Below, one piece after another: positions 12,929 to 23,376 of a DNA stretch of 35,728 nucleotides. The position numbers were made by a program, and so were the translations under genes. Numbering within the stretch: position 1 is the stretch's first letter; the number at the start of each line of letters is the position of its first letter. Source of the stretch: Actinomycetes bacterium (GTDB lineage: Bacteria > Actinomycetota > Actinomycetes > S36-B12 > UBA5976); the NCBI GenBank assembly GCA_021824095.1, contig JAKALQ010000010.1, positions 1 through 35,728 on the forward strand. Reading direction: 5' to 3'. The notes beneath the pieces were generated by a model, which was given only the letters and a program-made list of their open reading frames with translations, searched no databases and was not told where the DNA came from.

Positions 12929-14208
12929 TGCAGGACTCCGTTCAGCACGGTCGCCTGGCCGCGCAGGAAGGTCGCGACGACGCGGCCGCGCATGGTGCGG
13001 GCCGCGAAGGGGGTGTTGCGTGATCGGGAGGCAAGCCGCGCGGGATCGACGACCCAGTCGGTGCGGGGGTCGACGATGCAGAGGTTCGCCGGCTCCCCGA
13101 CCGCGATGGGGCGACCCTGGTCGGCGACCCGGCCGATGCGCGCCGGAGCCGTCGACATGCGCTCGGCGACCTCGCGCCAGGTGAGGCGCCCAGTGTCGAC
13201 CATGGTCTCGATGACGACGGACAGCGCCGTCTCAAGGCCGAGCATGCCCATGGCCGCCGCGGCCCACTCGCAGTCCTTGGCCTCGCGTGGGTGCGGGGCA
13301 TGGTCGGTGGCGACGATGTCGATGGTGCCGTCGGCGAGCGCCGCGCGCAGGGCCTCGACGTCGGCCTCGGTGCGCAGGGGCGGGTTCACCTTGAACACCG
13401 GGTCGTAGGTGGCCACGAGGTCCTCGGTGAGCGCGAGGTGGTGCGGCGTGGCCTCGGCGGTGACATCGATGCCACGGGCCTTGGCCCAACGGATGATCTC
13501 GACGGATCCCGCGGTGGAGAGGTGGCACACGTGCAGGCGCGAGCCCACGTGCTCCGCGAGCAGGACGTCGCGGGCGATGATGGCCTCCTCGGCGACGGCG
13601 GGCCAGCCGGCCAGGCCGAGGCGCGCGCTCATGGCGCCCTCGTTCATCTGGGCGCCGTCGGTGAGGCGTGGCTCCTGCGAATGCTGCGCGACCACACCGT
13701 CGAACGCCTTCACGTACTCGAGCGCGCGACGCATGAGCAGGGCGTCGGAGACGCACTTGCCGTCATCGGAGAACACCCGCACCTGTGCGGCGGAGTCGGC
13801 CATCGCGCCGAGTTCGGCGAGGCGCTCGCCACGGAGGCCGGCAGTGACGGCGCCGACGGGGCGCACGTCGCAGTAGCCGGCCTCGGCGCCCTTGCGCCAG
13901 ACCAGTTCGACGTCGCCAGCGGTGTCGGCCACCGGCTCGGTGTTCGCCATGGCATGCACGCAGGTGAAGCCGCCGAGCGCGGCAGCCTGGGTGCCGCTGC
14001 GGATCGTCTCGGCGTCCTCGCGTCCGGGCTCCCGCAGGTGCGTGTGGAGGTCGACGAGCCCGGGCAGCACGACCTCGCCGTCGAAGCGGTACTCGGCATT
14101 CGCGGTGCCGGTGCCCGCGGGCACGATGTCGATGATGACGCCGTGCTTCACCACGAGGTCGACGGCGTCCTCGCCATAGGGGCGGACGTTGCGGATGACG
14201 ATGCTCAT
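12925..14208 (-). CDS. pyrC: Dihydroorotase
   Basis: Zinc amidohydrolase that closes carbamoyl aspartate to dihydroorotate. The 427-residue protein is the long, class I type. The metal-binding signature [10 protein letters not shown] starts at D53, with H55 and H57 as the first ligands. Further elements are [19 protein letters not shown] and [12 protein letters not shown], with the catalytic aspartate in TDHAPH. Length and motif order are normal. ATG 14208 overlaps the pyrB stop by 4 bases, and the stop overlaps the next gene by 4 bases. Confidence 0.96.
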   Translation of the reverse strand: MSIVIRNVRPYGEDAVDLVVKHGVIIDIVPAGTGTANAEYRFDGEVVLPGLVDLHTHLREPGREDAETIRSGTQAAALGGFTCVHAMANTEPVADTAGDVELVWRKGAEAGYCDVRPVGAVTAGLRGERLAELGAMADSAAQVRVFSDDGKCVSDALLMRRALEYVKAFDGVVAQHSQEPRLTDGAQMNEGAMSARLGLAGWPAVAEEAIIARDVLLAEHVGSRLHVCHLSTAGSVEIIRWAKARGIDVTAEATPHHLALTEDLVATYDPVFKVNPPLRTEADVEALRAALADGTIDIVATDHAPHPREAKDCEWAAAAMGMLGLETALSVVIETMVDTGRLTWREVAERMSTAPARIGRVADQGRPIAVGEPANLCIVDPRTDWVVDPARLASRSRNTPFAARTMRGRVVATFLRGQATVLNGVLQ

Positions 14209-15155
14209 GCGATCCCACCAATCCCGGACTCGGCGCCGCCGAGGAGCAGGTACATGACGGCCATGCGCACGCTCACGCCGTTCGAGACCTGCTCGACGAT
14301 GACGGAGCGTTCGCTGTCGGCGACGTCGGCGGCGATCTCCATGCCGCGGTTCATGGGCCCGGGGTGCATCACGATGGTGTGCGGGGCCAGTGTCGCCATG
14401 CGCTGGGCGTCGAGCCCGTAGCGCCGCGAGTACTCGGCGGCGCTCGGGAAGTAGGCGGCATTCATGCGCTCGAGTTGCACCCGCAGCATCATGACGGCGT
14501 CGGCGTCGGCGATGGCGGCGTCAAGGTCGTACGAGACCGTGCAGGGCCAGGTGTCGACGCCGACGGGCAGCAGTGTCGGCGGGGCGCACAGCGTCACGTC
14601 GGCACCGAGCGTGTGCAGCAGGAGCACGTTGCTGCGGGCCACGCGGGAGTGCAGCACGTCGCCGACGATGGTGACCCGCACGCCCGTGAGGTCACCCTCG
14701 CCGTCGCGCAGGTGGCGGCGCAGGGTGAAGGCGTCGAGCAGGGCCTGGGTGGGGTGCTCGTGGGTGCCGTCACCCGCGTTGATGACCGTGGACTCGATCC
14801 AGCCGGCGTTGGCCAGGCGGTGGGGTGCACCGCTCGCGCCATGACGGATGACGACGGCGTCGGCCCCCATGGCCTGCAACGTGAGCGCGGTGTCCTTGAG
14901 GCTCTCGCCCTTGGAGACGCTCGAGCCCTTGGCGCTGAAGTTGATCACGTCGGCCGACAGCCGCTTGGCCGCGGCCTCAAACGAGATGCGGGTGCGCGTG
15001 CTGTCCTCGAAGAAGAGGTTCACCACCGTGCGTCCGCGCAACGTCGGCAGCTTCTTCATGGGGCGGTCGGAGATGCGGGCCAGCTCGGCGGCGGTGTCGA
15101 GGATGAGCAGCGCATCGTCGCGCGTGAGGTCGGCGGTGGAGAGCAGGTGCCTCAT
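14205..15155 (-). CDS. pyrB: Aspartate carbamoyltransferase catalytic subunit
   Basis: Joins carbamoyl phosphate and aspartate, the committed step of pyrimidine synthesis. The 316-residue protein carries the carbamoyl-phosphate site STRTR (52-56), KGESLKDTA, the [14 protein letters not shown] loop (about 128-141), an aspartate-side region with MLRVQLERM, and MHPGPMNRG. No regulatory pyrI gene is present, so control is probably through PyrR rather than allosteric nucleotides. ATG 15155 overlaps the pyrR stop by 4 bases (ATGA), so PyrR-dependent control of pyrR translation could extend to pyrB by coupling. Confidence 0.97.
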   Translation of the reverse strand: MRHLLSTADLTRDDALLILDTAAELARISDRPMKKLPTLRGRTVVNLFFEDSTRTRISFEAAAKRLSADVINFSAKGSSVSKGESLKDTALTLQAMGADAVVIRHGASGAPHRLANAGWIESTVINAGDGTHEHPTQALLDAFTLRRHLRDGEGDLTGVRVTIVGDVLHSRVARSNVLLLHTLGADVTLCAPPTLLPVGVDTWPCTVSYDLDAAIADADAVMMLRVQLERMNAAYFPSAAEYSRRYGLDAQRMATLAPHTIVMHPGPMNRGMEIAADVADSERSVIVEQVSNGVSVRMAVMYLLLGGAESGIGGIA

Positions 15156-15703
15156 GCGGTCACCGCCCCGACGAGCACCGCGTCCTCGGCGTCGTGCTCG
15201 GCGAGCTGCACGCGCACCGTCTCGCGCAGGGACGTGGGCAGGTTCTTGCCGACGTAGTCGGCGCGGATGGGGAGCTCGCGATGGCCACGGTCGACGAGCA
15301 CGGCCAACTGCACCATGCGGGGGCGGCCGATGTCGCCGAGGGCGTCGAGGGCGGCCCGGACCGTGCGGCCGCTGAAGAGGACGTCGTCGACGAGCACGAC
15401 GAGACGGCCATCGATGCCGCCGGTGGGGATCTCGGTGTGGAGCAGCGCGCGCGCCTTCTTCAGGCGCAGGTCGTCGCGGTACATCGTGATGTCGAGGGAG
15501 CCGACCGGGATGGGGTGGCCCTGGATCTCGGCCAGTCGGGCGCCGATGCGACGGGCCAGTGCCACGCCGCGGGTTGGGACGCCGAGCAGGACGATGTCGT
15601 CGGCGCCCTTCGTGCGTTCGTCGATCTCGTGCGCGATGCGGGACAGGGCACGCGCAACATCAGCAGCCTCAAGGACCGCCCGCATCTCGGATGCGTCGGA
15701 CAT
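15152..15703 (-). CDS. pyrR: PyrR, RNA-binding regulator of the pyr operon / uracil phosphoribosyltransferase
   Basis: PyrR senses UMP and represses the pyr genes by binding their leader RNA; many family members also have uracil phosphoribosyltransferase activity. The 183-residue protein has the phosphoribosyltransferase fold with the PRPP-binding motif [14 protein letters not shown] (101-114). The basic stretch [10 protein letters not shown] (76-85) lies where Bacillus PyrR contacts RNA. ATG 15703 is preceded by GGAGG with a 4-base spacer, and that ribosome-binding site is inside the leader hairpin described at 15706-15747. As first gene of a run of 15 closely packed genes, its translation may set expression downstream. 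Confidence 0.96.
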   Translation of the reverse strand: MSDASEMRAVLEAADVARALSRIAHEIDERTKGADDIVLLGVPTRGVALARRIGARLAEIQGHPIPVGSLDITMYRDDLRLKKARALLHTEIPTGGIDGRLVVLVDDVLFSGRTVRAALDALGDIGRPRMVQLAVLVDRGHRELPIRADYVGKNLPTSLRETVRVQLAEHDAEDAVLVGAVTA

Positions 15704-15705
15704 GA

Positions 15706-15747
15706 GACCTCCTTCCCCGCCTCACAGGACGGTTCTTAAAGGACGTC
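15706..15747 (-). promoter_or_regulatory. PyrR-binding leader hairpin that sequesters the pyrR ribosome-binding site
   Basis: In the minus-strand RNA, bases 15747-15739 (GACGUCCUU) pair with 15714-15706 (AAGGAGGUC) with one mismatch, forming a lower stem that contains the GGAGG of pyrR. Inside it, CCGUC and GGCGG form an upper stem closing the hexaloop CUGUGA. That fits the established PyrR-binding consensus (UCCNGNGAGGY with a CNGNGA hexaloop). Mycobacterium smegmatis uses a similar leader for PyrR-dependent translational repression. I see no antiterminator/terminator pair as in Bacillus, so translational control is the better inference. Confidence 0.88.
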
Positions 15748-15758
15748 TGGCACCCGCA

Positions 15759-15790
15759 ATCCTAGCCCCACCGAACGCGCTAGGACTCAA
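15759..15790 (-). promoter_or_regulatory. Candidate promoter of the pyr operon
   Basis: A -10-like TAGGAT lies at 15764-15759 (minus strand), about 56 bases before the pyrR ATG. It would start transcription near 15752, just ahead of the PyrR hairpin. The best -35-like match, TTGAGT at 15790-15785, lies within the arm of the inverted repeat, but the 20-base spacer is longer than ideal. The position is convincing, the -35 is not. Confidence 0.4.
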
Positions 15791-15840
15791 AACGGGCGGA
15801 CAAATCCCCCAAAAAACAACCCGTTTTGAGTCCTAGCGCG
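15776..15840. repeat. Perfect 21-bp inverted repeat with 23-base centre
   Basis: The arms at 15776-15796 and 15820-15840 are exact reverse complements (outer end CGCGCTAGGACT, inner end CAAAACGGG). The centre, 15797-15819, is A/C-rich on the plus strand (CAAATCCCCCAAAAAACAA) and unlike the surrounding GC-rich DNA. The element is flanked on both sides by GAA (15773-15775 and 15841-15843), which could be a 3-bp target duplication or chance. It lies in the only intergenic gap above 100 bases in the window. It may be a member of a dispersed palindromic family. Confidence 0.95.
15776..15840 (-). terminator. Likely hairpin terminator after pyk
   Basis: The same inverted repeat begins 9 bases beyond the pyk stop and would form a 21-bp RNA hairpin between pyk and the pyr promoter, which is where a terminator is expected. 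It lacks a U-tract after the stem; the only U-rich run is in the loop. It is thus not a classical intrinsic terminator, though such U-less hairpins are reported in actinobacteria. Confidence 0.5.
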
Positions 15841-15849
15841 GAAGGGTGG

Positions 15850-17271
15850 CTAGCGGCCGCGGCCCATGGTGTGGACGCGGACCATGTTGGTGCCGCCGAC
15901 GAGCCCGGGAGGGGCACCGGCGACGATGACGACCTTCTCGTTGATGGCCACCCGGCCGGACGCGAGGAGCGCCGCCTCGAGCTGATCGACCATGTGATCG
16001 GTGTGATCGACCGGGGGCACGAGGTAGGACTCGATGCCCCACACGAGGGCGAGGATCGAGCGCGTGCGCTGGTGCGGCGTGAAGGCGAGCAGCGGTGTGT
16101 CACGACGGTGCCGTGCGAGGGCGCGCGCCGAGTGCCCCGTCTCGGTGAAGGCGACGAGGTAGCGGGCCTTGAGCGCGTGCGCCACCTCGGTGGCCGCCCA
16201 GGTGACGACGAGGCCCGTGCGCGGGTCGCTCTCGATGTACGGCAGGTGCGGCACGGACGACAGCGCGTGCTGCTCCATGTGCTCGATGATGCGGGCCATC
16301 GTCTGCACGGCCTCGAAGGGGTGCTCACCGACGCTCGTCTCGCCCGAGAGCATGAGCGCGTCGGCGCCGTCAAGCACCGCATTGGCGACGTCCGACGTCT
16401 CGGCGCGGGTGGGGCGCGACGCGTGCTCCATGGAGTCGAGCATCTGCGTGGCCACGATGACCGGGCGTCCGGCGAGGCGTGCCTTCAGGATGCACTGCTT
16501 CTGGACCAGCGGCACCTGCTCGAGCGGAAGCTCCACACCGAGGTCACCGCGCGCCACCATGATGCCGTCGAAGGCCTCGACGATCTCGTCGAGGTTCTCG
16601 ACCGCCTGCGGCTTCTCGATCTTCGCGATGACGGGGACCTTGATGCCCTCCTCGTCCATGATGCGCCGCACGTCCTCGTAGTCGGCGGCATTGCGCACGA
16701 ACGAGAGGGCGATCATGTCGACGCCGGTGCGCAGTGCCCAGCGCAGGTCCTCGACGTCCTTCTCCGACAGCGCCGGCACGCTCACGGCCACACCGGGCAG
16801 GTTGATGCCCTTGTGGTTGGAGACGAAGCCGCCCTCGACCACCTCGGTGACGACGTCGGTCTCGGTGACGCTCACAGCCTGGAGCGCGACGCGGCCGTCG
16901 TCGATGAGGATGCGGTCGCCCGGCTTCACGTCGCCGGGCAGGCCCTTGTACGTCGTCGAGGCACGCTGCGCGGTGCCGTCGATGTCGTCGATCGTGATGG
17001 TGAAGCGGTCACCGGCGTTGATCTGCACCTTGCCGGCGGCGAACTTGCCGAGCCGGATCTTGGGGCCCTGGAGGTCGGCGAGGATGCCGACCGCCTTGCC
17101 GGACTCGTCGGCCGCCTGGCGGACGTTCTGGTAGCGCGCAAGCTGCTCCGCGTGGGAGCCATGCGACATGTTGAGCCGGGCGACATTCATGCCGGAGGCC
17201 ACGAGCATGCGAATCGCATCAAGCGATTCCGTCGCGGGACCCAGCGTGCAGACGATCTTTGCGCGGCGCAC
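15850..17271 (-). CDS. pyk: Pyruvate kinase
   Basis: Converts phosphoenolpyruvate and ADP to pyruvate and ATP in glycolysis. The 473-residue protein begins RRAKIVCTLGPA and shows NMSHGSHAEQ, ADLQGPKIRLG, the catalytic signature VIAKIEKPQAVENLDEI, ARGDLGVELPLEQVP, and ATQMLDSM followed by LSGETSVGEHPFEAV. A C-terminal regulatory domain follows. GTG 17271 is the start, with AGAGG 4 bases upstream. It lies 45 bases after gltD and ends just before the inverted repeat, closing the right-hand gene series. Length and motifs are normal. Confidence 0.97.
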   Translation of the reverse strand: MRRAKIVCTLGPATESLDAIRMLVASGMNVARLNMSHGSHAEQLARYQNVRQAADESGKAVGILADLQGPKIRLGKFAAGKVQINAGDRFTITIDDIDGTAQRASTTYKGLPGDVKPGDRILIDDGRVALQAVSVTETDVVTEVVEGGFVSNHKGINLPGVAVSVPALSEKDVEDLRWALRTGVDMIALSFVRNAADYEDVRRIMDEEGIKVPVIAKIEKPQAVENLDEIVEAFDGIMVARGDLGVELPLEQVPLVQKQCILKARLAGRPVIVATQMLDSMEHASRPTRAETSDVANAVLDGADALMLSGETSVGEHPFEAVQTMARIIEHMEQHALSSVPHLPYIESDPRTGLVVTWAATEVAHALKARYLVAFTETGHSARALARHRRDTPLLAFTPHQRTRSILALVWGIESYLVPPVDHTDHMVDQLEAALLASGRVAINEKVVIVAGAPPGLVGGTNMVRVHTMGRGR

Positions 17272-17316
17272 ATTGCCTCTTTCGTCATTCGGGGGGTGTG
17301 GGTGCCAGCCTACTTG

Positions 17317-18771
17317 CTACACCACGAGCGACCGCGTGGTGGGGGCGATGGGCACCGGCAGGGCGCTGGCGCCCATGAGGTAGCGGTCGACCTCCGCCGC
17401 GGCCGACCGGCCCTCGGCGATGGCCCACACGATGAGCGACTGGCCGCGCCCGGCATCGCCGGCCACGAACACGCCCGGCACGCTCGACATGAAGTGCTCG
17501 TCACGGGCGATGTTGCCCCGCGCGTCCATGTCGACGCCCAACTGGTCCACCATGCCGCCCTTGTCGACGCCGGTGAAGCCCATGGCGAGGAAGACGAAGT
17601 CGGCCGGGATCTCGCGCCGGGTGCCGGGCACCTCGACGAAGCGCCCATCCTGCAGCTGCACATCGGAGAGCACGAGTGCGCACAGCCGCCCTTCGGCGTC
17701 CTTGCGGAACTCCTGCGTCTGGACGGCGTACAGGCGCTCGCCGCCCTCCTCGTGCGCGGACGTCACCTTGTACAGCACCGGGAACGTCGGCCATGGCCAG
17801 TGCTCGGGGCGAACCTCGGACGGCCGCGGCATGATCTCGAGCTGCGTCACCGACGCGGCCCCCTGCCGGTGCGCGGTGCCGAGGCAGTCGGCACCGGTGT
17901 CGCCTCCGCCGATGATGATGACGTGCTTGCCGCCGACATGGATCGGGGGCTGCGGGTAGTCGCCGTGGGTGTAGCGGTTGGCCTGCGGCAGGTACTCCAT
18001 GGCCTGGTGCACGCCGATGGCGTCGCGGCCCGGGATGGGCAGGTCACGCGGGGCGGTGGCGCCCACGGTGAGGACGACGGCGTCGTAGCGCGCCCGGATG
18101 TCGGCCGCGGACACGTCCTGCCCCACGTCGACGCCGGGACGGAAGCGCACACCCTCCGCCTCGAGCTGCGCGATGCGCCGGTCAAGGAAGCGCTTCTCCA
18201 TCTTGAACTCGGGGATGCCGTAGCGCAGCAGGCCGCCGATGCGGTCGGCACGCTCGAACACCGCGACCGTGTGGCCGGCGCGTGCCAGCTGCTGGGCCGC
18301 CGCGAGGCCGGCGGGGCCGGAGCCGATGACGGCGACCGTCTTGCCCGACAGGCGCTCCGGTGGCCGGGGCTGCAGCCAGCCCTCCTTCCAGGCGCGCTCC
18401 ACGATCGTCACCTCAACCTGCTTGATCGCCACCGGCTCCTGGTTGATGCCGAGGACGCAGGCGGCCTCACAGGGTGCGGGGCAGAGCCGGCCGGTGAACT
18501 CCGGGAAGTTGTTCGTGGCATGCAGGCGGTCGCTGGCGGTGCGCCAGTCGTCGCGCCACGCCAGGTCGTTCCACTCGGGGATGATGTTGCCGAGCGGGCA
18601 CTGACTGTGGCAGAAGGGGATGCCGCAGTTCATGCAGCGCCCCGCCTGCGCCTGCAGGTGGTCGACCGGGAAGTCCTCGTACACCTCGCGCCAGTCGCGC
18701 AGGCGCACGGGCACCGGACGTCGGGTGGGGTTCTCACGACCGGTCGTGAGGAATCCGCGGGGATCAGCCAT
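17317..18771 (-). CDS. gltD: Glutamate synthase small subunit
   Basis: Supplies electrons from NADPH to the GltB subunit, through FAD and iron-sulfur clusters. The 484-residue protein starts [15 protein letters not shown]. Its N-terminal cysteine motifs, [17 protein letters not shown] and [12 protein letters not shown], bind [4Fe-4S] clusters. It then has an FAD-binding [20 protein letters not shown] and an NADPH-binding [15 protein letters not shown], and ends with a second FAD-contact region ([22 protein letters not shown]). ATG 18771 overlaps the gltB stop by 8 bases, so the two subunits are probably translationally coupled. Confidence 0.97.
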   Translation of the reverse strand: MADPRGFLTTGRENPTRRPVPVRLRDWREVYEDFPVDHLQAQAGRCMNCGIPFCHSQCPLGNIIPEWNDLAWRDDWRTASDRLHATNNFPEFTGRLCPAPCEAACVLGINQEPVAIKQVEVTIVERAWKEGWLQPRPPERLSGKTVAVIGSGPAGLAAAQQLARAGHTVAVFERADRIGGLLRYGIPEFKMEKRFLDRRIAQLEAEGVRFRPGVDVGQDVSAADIRARYDAVVLTVGATAPRDLPIPGRDAIGVHQAMEYLPQANRYTHGDYPQPPIHVGGKHVIIIGGGDTGADCLGTAHRQGAASVTQLEIMPRPSEVRPEHWPWPTFPVLYKVTSAHEEGGERLYAVQTQEFRKDAEGRLCALVLSDVQLQDGRFVEVPGTRREIPADFVFLAMGFTGVDKGGMVDQLGVDMDARGNIARDEHFMSSVPGVFVAGDAGRGQSLIVWAIAEGRSAAAEVDRYLMGASALPVPIAPTTRSLVV

Positions 18772-21700
18772 GGGTCGCCTCCATGATCGCGGCCAGCTCG
18801 TCGCAGCCCTCTTGCTTGGCCTTCGCGGATGCCTCGAGCACCCGCTTGTAGTCACGCGGCATGATCCTGCGGAAGCGCGTGACCTCGAGGTCCCAGTCGG
18901 CGAGCAATGCCGCACCGATCGTGGACCCGGTCTCCTCCACGTGCTCGTGCACGATCGTGCGCAGCTCGGCCCGATCGGCCTCGGTGAGCGGCTCGATGTC
19001 GACCATCTCGGTGTTCACCCGGGCCGTCGTGAGGTCGAGGACGTAGGCCACGCCGCCGGACATGCCGGCCGCGATGTTGCGGCCGTGCGTGCCGAGGATG
19101 ACGGCCCGTCCGCCGGTCATGTACTCCAGCGCGTGGTCGCCCACACCTTCGACAACGACCGTGGCCCCCGAGTTGCGCACGCAGCAGCGCTCGCCGACGA
19201 TGCCGCGCACGAACACCTCGCCGCTTGTCGCACCGTAGGCCAGTACGTTGCCAGCGATGACGTTCGTCTCGGCATCGAAGCGTGCAGCCCGATCCGGCCG
19301 CACCACGATGCGCCCACCCGACAGGCCCTTGCCGACGTAGTCATTGGCGTCGCCCTCGAGCCGCAGCGTGACGCCGCGGGGCACGAAGGCGCCGAAGGAC
19401 TGGCCCGCCGACCCGAGGAAGGTGAGGTCGATGGTGCCCTCCGGCAGGCCCGCGCCGCCGTGGCGTCGCGTCACCTCGGAGCCGAGCATCGTGCCGACGG
19501 TGCGGTTGACGTTGCGGATGGCGAGCTGCGCGCGCACCGGCTCGCCGGACTCGAGCGCCGGTGCCGCGATGGTGATGAGCTCGTTGTCGAGGGCGCGGTC
19601 GAGGCCGTGGTCCTGGGCGGTCGTGTGCCGCAGCTCGCCGCGGCCCTCCGGCCGGTGGAACACGGGCGCGAGGTCCAGCTGCGATGCCTTCCAGTGCTCG
19701 ACGGCACGATCGACGTCGAGCATCTCGACGTGGCCGATGGCCTCGTCGAGCGAGCGCAGGCCGAGTGCCGCGAGGTGCTCGCGCACCTCCTGCGCGACGA
19801 AGCGGAAGTAGGTCTCGACGTACTCCGGCTTGCCGGTGAAGCGCTCGCGCAGCACGGGATTCTGCGTGGCGACACCGACGGGGCAGGTGTCGAGGTGGCA
19901 GACGCGCATCATGATGCAGCCGCTCACGACGAGTGGTGCGGTAGCGAAGCCGTACTCCTCGGCGCCGAGCAGCGCCGCGATGACGACGTCGCGGCCGGTC
20001 TTGAGCTGGCCGTCGGTCTGCAGGACGACGCGATCGCGCAGCCCGTTCAGCAGCAGCGTCTGCTGCGCCTCCGCGAGGCCGAGTTCCCAGGGCCCACCCG
20101 CATGCTTGAGCGACGTGAGCGGCGAGGCACCCGTGCCGCCGTCGTGACCGGAGACGAGGATGACGTCCGCGTGTGCCTTCGCGACGCCGGCGGCAACCGT
20201 GCCGACACCGACCTCGGCGACCAGCTTCACGTGGATGCGGGCACGCGGGTTGGCGTTCTTCAGGTCGTGGATGAGCTGTGCGAGGTCCTCGATCGAGTAG
20301 ATGTCGTGGTGCGGTGGCGGTGAGATGAGGCCGACGCCGGGCGTGGAGTGCCGCGTCTTCGCGACCCACGGGTACACCTTGTGGCCGGGCAGCTGGCCGC
20401 CCTCACCGGGCTTGGCCCCCTGTGCCATCTTGATCTGGATGTCGTCGGCGTTCACGAGGTACTCGGACGTGACACCGAAGCGGCCGGACGCCACCTGCTT
20501 GATCGCGGAGCGCTTGGAGTCGCCGTTTGCGAGCGGCAGGAAGCGCTCGGGGTCCTCGCCGCCCTCGCCGGTGTTCGACTTGCCACCAAGTCGGTTCATC
20601 GCGATCGCAAGCGTCTCGTGCGCCTCCTGCGAGATGGAGCCGTACGACATGGCGCCCGTCGAGAAGCGACGCACGATCGACTCGACCGACTCCACCTCGT
20701 CGATCGGGATGGGTGCGCGCTCGCCCGCGAGCCGGAAGAGGCCGCGCAGCGTCATGAGGCGCTCGGACTGCTCGTCGATGCGTGACGAGTACTGCTTGTA
20801 CACGTCGTAGCGATTGTTGCGGGTGGCGTGCTGCAGCCGGAAGACCGTCTCCGGGTCGAACAGGTGCGGCTCACCCTCGCGACGCCACTGGTACTCGCCA
20901 CCGATCGCCAGCTTGCGGTGCGCGGGCAAGACGCCGTTCACCGGGTAGGCCATGTCGTGGCGCATCTCAATCTCGCGGGCGATGACGTCAAGGCCGACGC
21001 CGCCGAGCTTCGAGACGGTGCCCGTGAAGTAGCGGTCGATGACCTCCTGCGAGAGGCCGATGCACTCGAAGATTTGTGCGCCGCGGTACGAGGCCACGGT
21101 GGAGACACCCATCTTCGACATCACCTTGAGCACGCCCTTGCCGAGCGCCTTGATGAGGTTGCGCATGGCCTTCTCGGGCGTGATGCCGACGATGGCCCCC
21201 TGCTGCACCATGTTCTCGACGGTCTCCAGCGCCAGGTACGGGTTCACCGCGGCAGCGCCATAGCCGATGAGGAGCGCCACGTGGTGCACCTCGCGCACAT
21301 CGCCCGCCTCCACGAGCAGGCCCACCATGGAGCGCGTGCGCTGGCGCACGAGGTGGTGGTGCACGGCACTCGTGAGCAGCAGCGACGGGATGGGCGCCAT
21401 GTCCATGTCGGAGTCGCGGTCGGAGAGGATGATGAACTTGCGGCCCTGGCGGATGAGGGCATCGACCTCGCGGCAGATCTCGTCGAGGCGGCGCTCGAGC
21501 GCCTCTCCCCCACCGAGCACCGGGTACAGGCCCTTGATCTTCGCCGCGGAGAAGCCGGGCAGCTCACCAGACGCGTTGATGTGCAGGATCTTCGCGAGGT
21601 CGTCGTTGTCGATGACCGGGAAGGGCAGGAGCACCTGACGGCAGTGCTGCGGTGACTCGTCGAGGAGGTTGGCCTCCGGGCCGATCGTGGTGGCGAGCGA

Positions 21701-23296
21701 CGTGACGATCTCCTCGCGGATCGCGTCGAGCGGCGGGTTCGTCACCTGCGCGAAGAGCTGCGCGAAGTAGTCGAACAGCAGGCGCGAGCGTGACGACAGG
21801 GCGGCGATCGGCGAGTCCGTGCCCATGGATCCGAGCGGCTCACCGCCCGTCTTCGCCATCGGTGCGAGGATGACCCGCAGTTCCTCCTCGGTGTAGCCGA
21901 AGGTGCGCTGGCGACGCGTCACGGACGACGTGGTGTGCGTGATGTGCTCACGCTCCGGCAGGGCGTCGAGGTGGATGACGCCGTTGCGCAGCCACTCGGG
22001 ATACGGCTGACGCGACGCGAGTTCGCGCTTGATCTCGTCGTCCTCGACGATGCGCCCCTGTGCGGTGTCGACGAGGAACATGCGACCCGGCTGCAGGCGG
22101 CCCTTGCGCACGATGCGCGCGGGGTCGATGTCGAGCACGCCGGTCTCGGATGCGAGCACCACGAGCCCGTCGTCGGTGACCCAGAAGCGACCCGGGCGCA
22201 GGCCGTTGCGGTCGAGCACCGAGCCGATGACGGTGCCGTCCGTGAAGGAGATGTTCGCGGGCCCGTCCCACGGCTCCATGAAGTTGGCATGGAACTCGTA
22301 GAAGGCACGGCGGGCCGGATCCATCTCCGCATGGTTCTCCCACGCCTCCGGGATCATCATGAGCACCGCATGCGGCAGTGAGCGGCCGCCGAGGTGGAGC
22401 AGCTCGAGCACCTCGTCGAAGGAGGCGGAGTCGGAGCCGCCCTCGGTGACGATGGGGAACAGCCGCTCCAGGTCACCGAGCACGTCGCTCGTCATCATGG
22501 CCTCGCGGGCGCGCATCCAGTTGCGGTTGCCCTTCACGGTGTTGATCTCACCGTTGTGCGCGATGAGGCGGTACGGGTGCGCGAGCGGCCAGGACGGGAA
22601 GGTGTTGGTGGAGAAGCGCGAGTGCACGAGTGCGATCTCGGACACGACGCGCGGGTCGGTGAGGTCGGGGAAGAAGGTCTTCACCTGGCCGGTCGTGAGC
22701 ATGCCCTTGTAGATGAGGGTGCGCGACGACAGCGACGGGAAGTACACCGAGACCTCATGCTCTGCACGCTTGCGCAGCGCGAACACCATGCGCTCGAGGT
22801 CGAGGCCGGAGGCGCTGCCGCCCGTCCCCTGCACGAAGCACATGGCGAAGCGCGGCATCACCGACACCGCGGTGCGTCCGAGGCCCGATGCGTCGATGGG
22901 CAGCTCGCGCCAGCCGAGGATCTCGAGGTGCTCGTCATGGGCGATGCCCGCGATGTGCTCGCGCACGGCGTTGTCTGCCTCGGCGTCGGTCGGCAGGAAG
23001 GCGATGCCGACGGCGTAGTGCCCGCGCGGCGGCAGGTCGAAGGGGACCTCGTCGCGCAGGAAGGCGTCGGGCACCTGGATGAGGATGCCGGCACCGTCAC
23101 CCGACTCGGGTTCGCTGCCCGCGGCACCACGATGTTCGAGATTCTCGAGGGCCTGGATGGCCTTGGCGACGATGTCGTGCGACGCCACACCCGTGAGCGT
23201 GGCGACCCAGGCGACACCGCAGGCGTCGTGCTCGGAGGCCCCGTCGTAGAGACCCTGCGCTGCGGGGATGGCCTGCTGGAAGTGCACAAGACCCAT
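18764..23296 (-). CDS. gltB: Glutamate synthase large subunit
   Basis: Makes two glutamates from 2-oxoglutarate and glutamine, the main ammonium-assimilation step together with glutamine synthetase. The 1510-residue product has a short propeptide, then the presumed N-terminal nucleophile C26 in EHDACGVAW (class II glutaminase domain). The central domain and FMN-binding synthase domain follow ([29 protein letters not shown]), with the [3Fe-4S] motif in [21 protein letters not shown]-terminal beta-helix domain ends the protein. Length is normal. ATG 23296 follows an 80-base gap with a candidate -10 element, so gltBD may have its own promoter. Glutamine made available or consumed here links to carA, hisH and trpE reactions. 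Confidence 0.97.
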   Translation of the reverse strand: MGLVHFQQAIPAAQGLYDGASEHDACGVAWVATLTGVASHDIVAKAIQALENLEHRGAAGSEPESGDGAGILIQVPDAFLRDEVPFDLPPRGHYAVGIAFLPTDAEADNAVREHIAGIAHDEHLEILGWRELPIDASGLGRTAVSVMPRFAMCFVQGTGGSASGLDLERMVFALRKRAEHEVSVYFPSLSSRTLIYKGMLTTGQVKTFFPDLTDPRVVSEIALVHSRFSTNTFPSWPLAHPYRLIAHNGEINTVKGNRNWMRAREAMMTSDVLGDLERLFPIVTEGGSDSASFDEVLELLHLGGRSLPHAVLMMIPEAWENHAEMDPARRAFYEFHANFMEPWDGPANISFTDGTVIGSVLDRNGLRPGRFWVTDDGLVVLASETGVLDIDPARIVRKGRLQPGRMFLVDTAQGRIVEDDEIKRELASRQPYPEWLRNGVIHLDALPEREHITHTTSSVTRRQRTFGYTEEELRVILAPMAKTGGEPLGSMGTDSPIAALSSRSRLLFDYFAQLFAQVTNPPLDAIREEIVTSLATTIGPEANLLDESPQHCRQVLLPFPVIDNDDLAKILHINASGELPGFSAAKIKGLYPVLGGGEALERRLDEICREVDALIRQGRKFIILSDRDSDMDMAPIPSLLLTSAVHHHLVRQRTRSMVGLLVEAGDVREVHHVALLIGYGAAAVNPYLALETVENMVQQGAIVGITPEKAMRNLIKALGKGVLKVMSKMGVSTVASYRGAQIFECIGLSQEVIDRYFTGTVSKLGGVGLDVIAREIEMRHDMAYPVNGVLPAHRKLAIGGEYQWRREGEPHLFDPETVFRLQHATRNNRYDVYKQYSSRIDEQSERLMTLRGLFRLAGERAPIPIDEVESVESIVRRFSTGAMSYGSISQEAHETLAIAMNRLGGKSNTGEGGEDPERFLPLANGDSKRSAIKQVASGRFGVTSEYLVNADDIQIKMAQGAKPGEGGQLPGHKVYPWVAKTRHSTPGVGLISPPPHHDIYSIEDLAQLIHDLKNANPRARIHVKLVAEVGVGTVAAGVAKAHADVILVSGHDGGTGASPLTSLKHAGGPWELGLAEAQQTLLLNGLRDRVVLQTDGQLKTGRDVVIAALLGAEEYGFATAPLVVSGCIMMRVCHLDTCPVGVATQNPVLRERFTGKPEYVETYFRFVAQEVREHLAALGLRSLDEAIGHVEMLDVDRAVEHWKASQLDLAPVFHRPEGRGELRHTTAQDHGLDRALDNELITIAAPALESGEPVRAQLAIRNVNRTVGTMLGSEVTRRHGGAGLPEGTIDLTFLGSAGQSFGAFVPRGVTLRLEGDANDYVGKGLSGGRIVVRPDRAARFDAETNVIAGNVLAYGATSGEVFVRGIVGERCCVRNSGATVVVEGVGDHALEYMTGGRAVILGTHGRNIAAGMSGGVAYVLDLTTARVNTEMVDIEPLTEADRAELRTIVHEHVEETGSTIGAALLADWDLEVTRFRRIMPRDYKRVLEASAKAKQEGCDELAAIMEATHG

Positions 23297-23365
23297 GGAG
23301 TGCTCCCGTCGATGCCTGCTGATGCAAATGCTGGATCGCAGGGACGACGTTGGCCCGGCAGCGGG

Positions 23366-23371
23366 ATGCTA
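23366..23371 (-). promoter_or_regulatory. Candidate -10 element for gltB
   Basis: TAGCAT on the minus strand, followed by CCCGC, about 70 bases before the gltB start in the 80-base lgt-gltB gap. No convincing -35 hexamer is seen 16-19 bases upstream, where the sequence is GC-rich lgt coding DNA. The rest of the gap holds no clear operator or ORF. Confidence 0.3.
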
Positions 23372-23376
23372 GCAGG

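Noticed and set aside
15704-15775. Bacillus-style attenuator (antiterminator/terminator) before pyrR
   Set aside because: There is no terminator hairpin with U-tract between the promoter and pyrR; the PyrR hairpin covers the ribosome-binding site, which fits translational control.
15776-15840. Integron attC site or protein operator as explanation of the inverted repeat
   Set aside because: attC sites need imperfect stems with unpaired bases and RYYYAAC boxes, which are absent; the 21-bp arms with a 23-base centre are too large for an ordinary dimeric operator.
15826-18786. A 986-codon open frame on the plus strand
   Set aside because: It is fully antisense to pyk and gltD, has low-complexity composition rich in His, Arg, Asp, Ala and Gly typical of a GC-rich shadow frame, and shows no domain.
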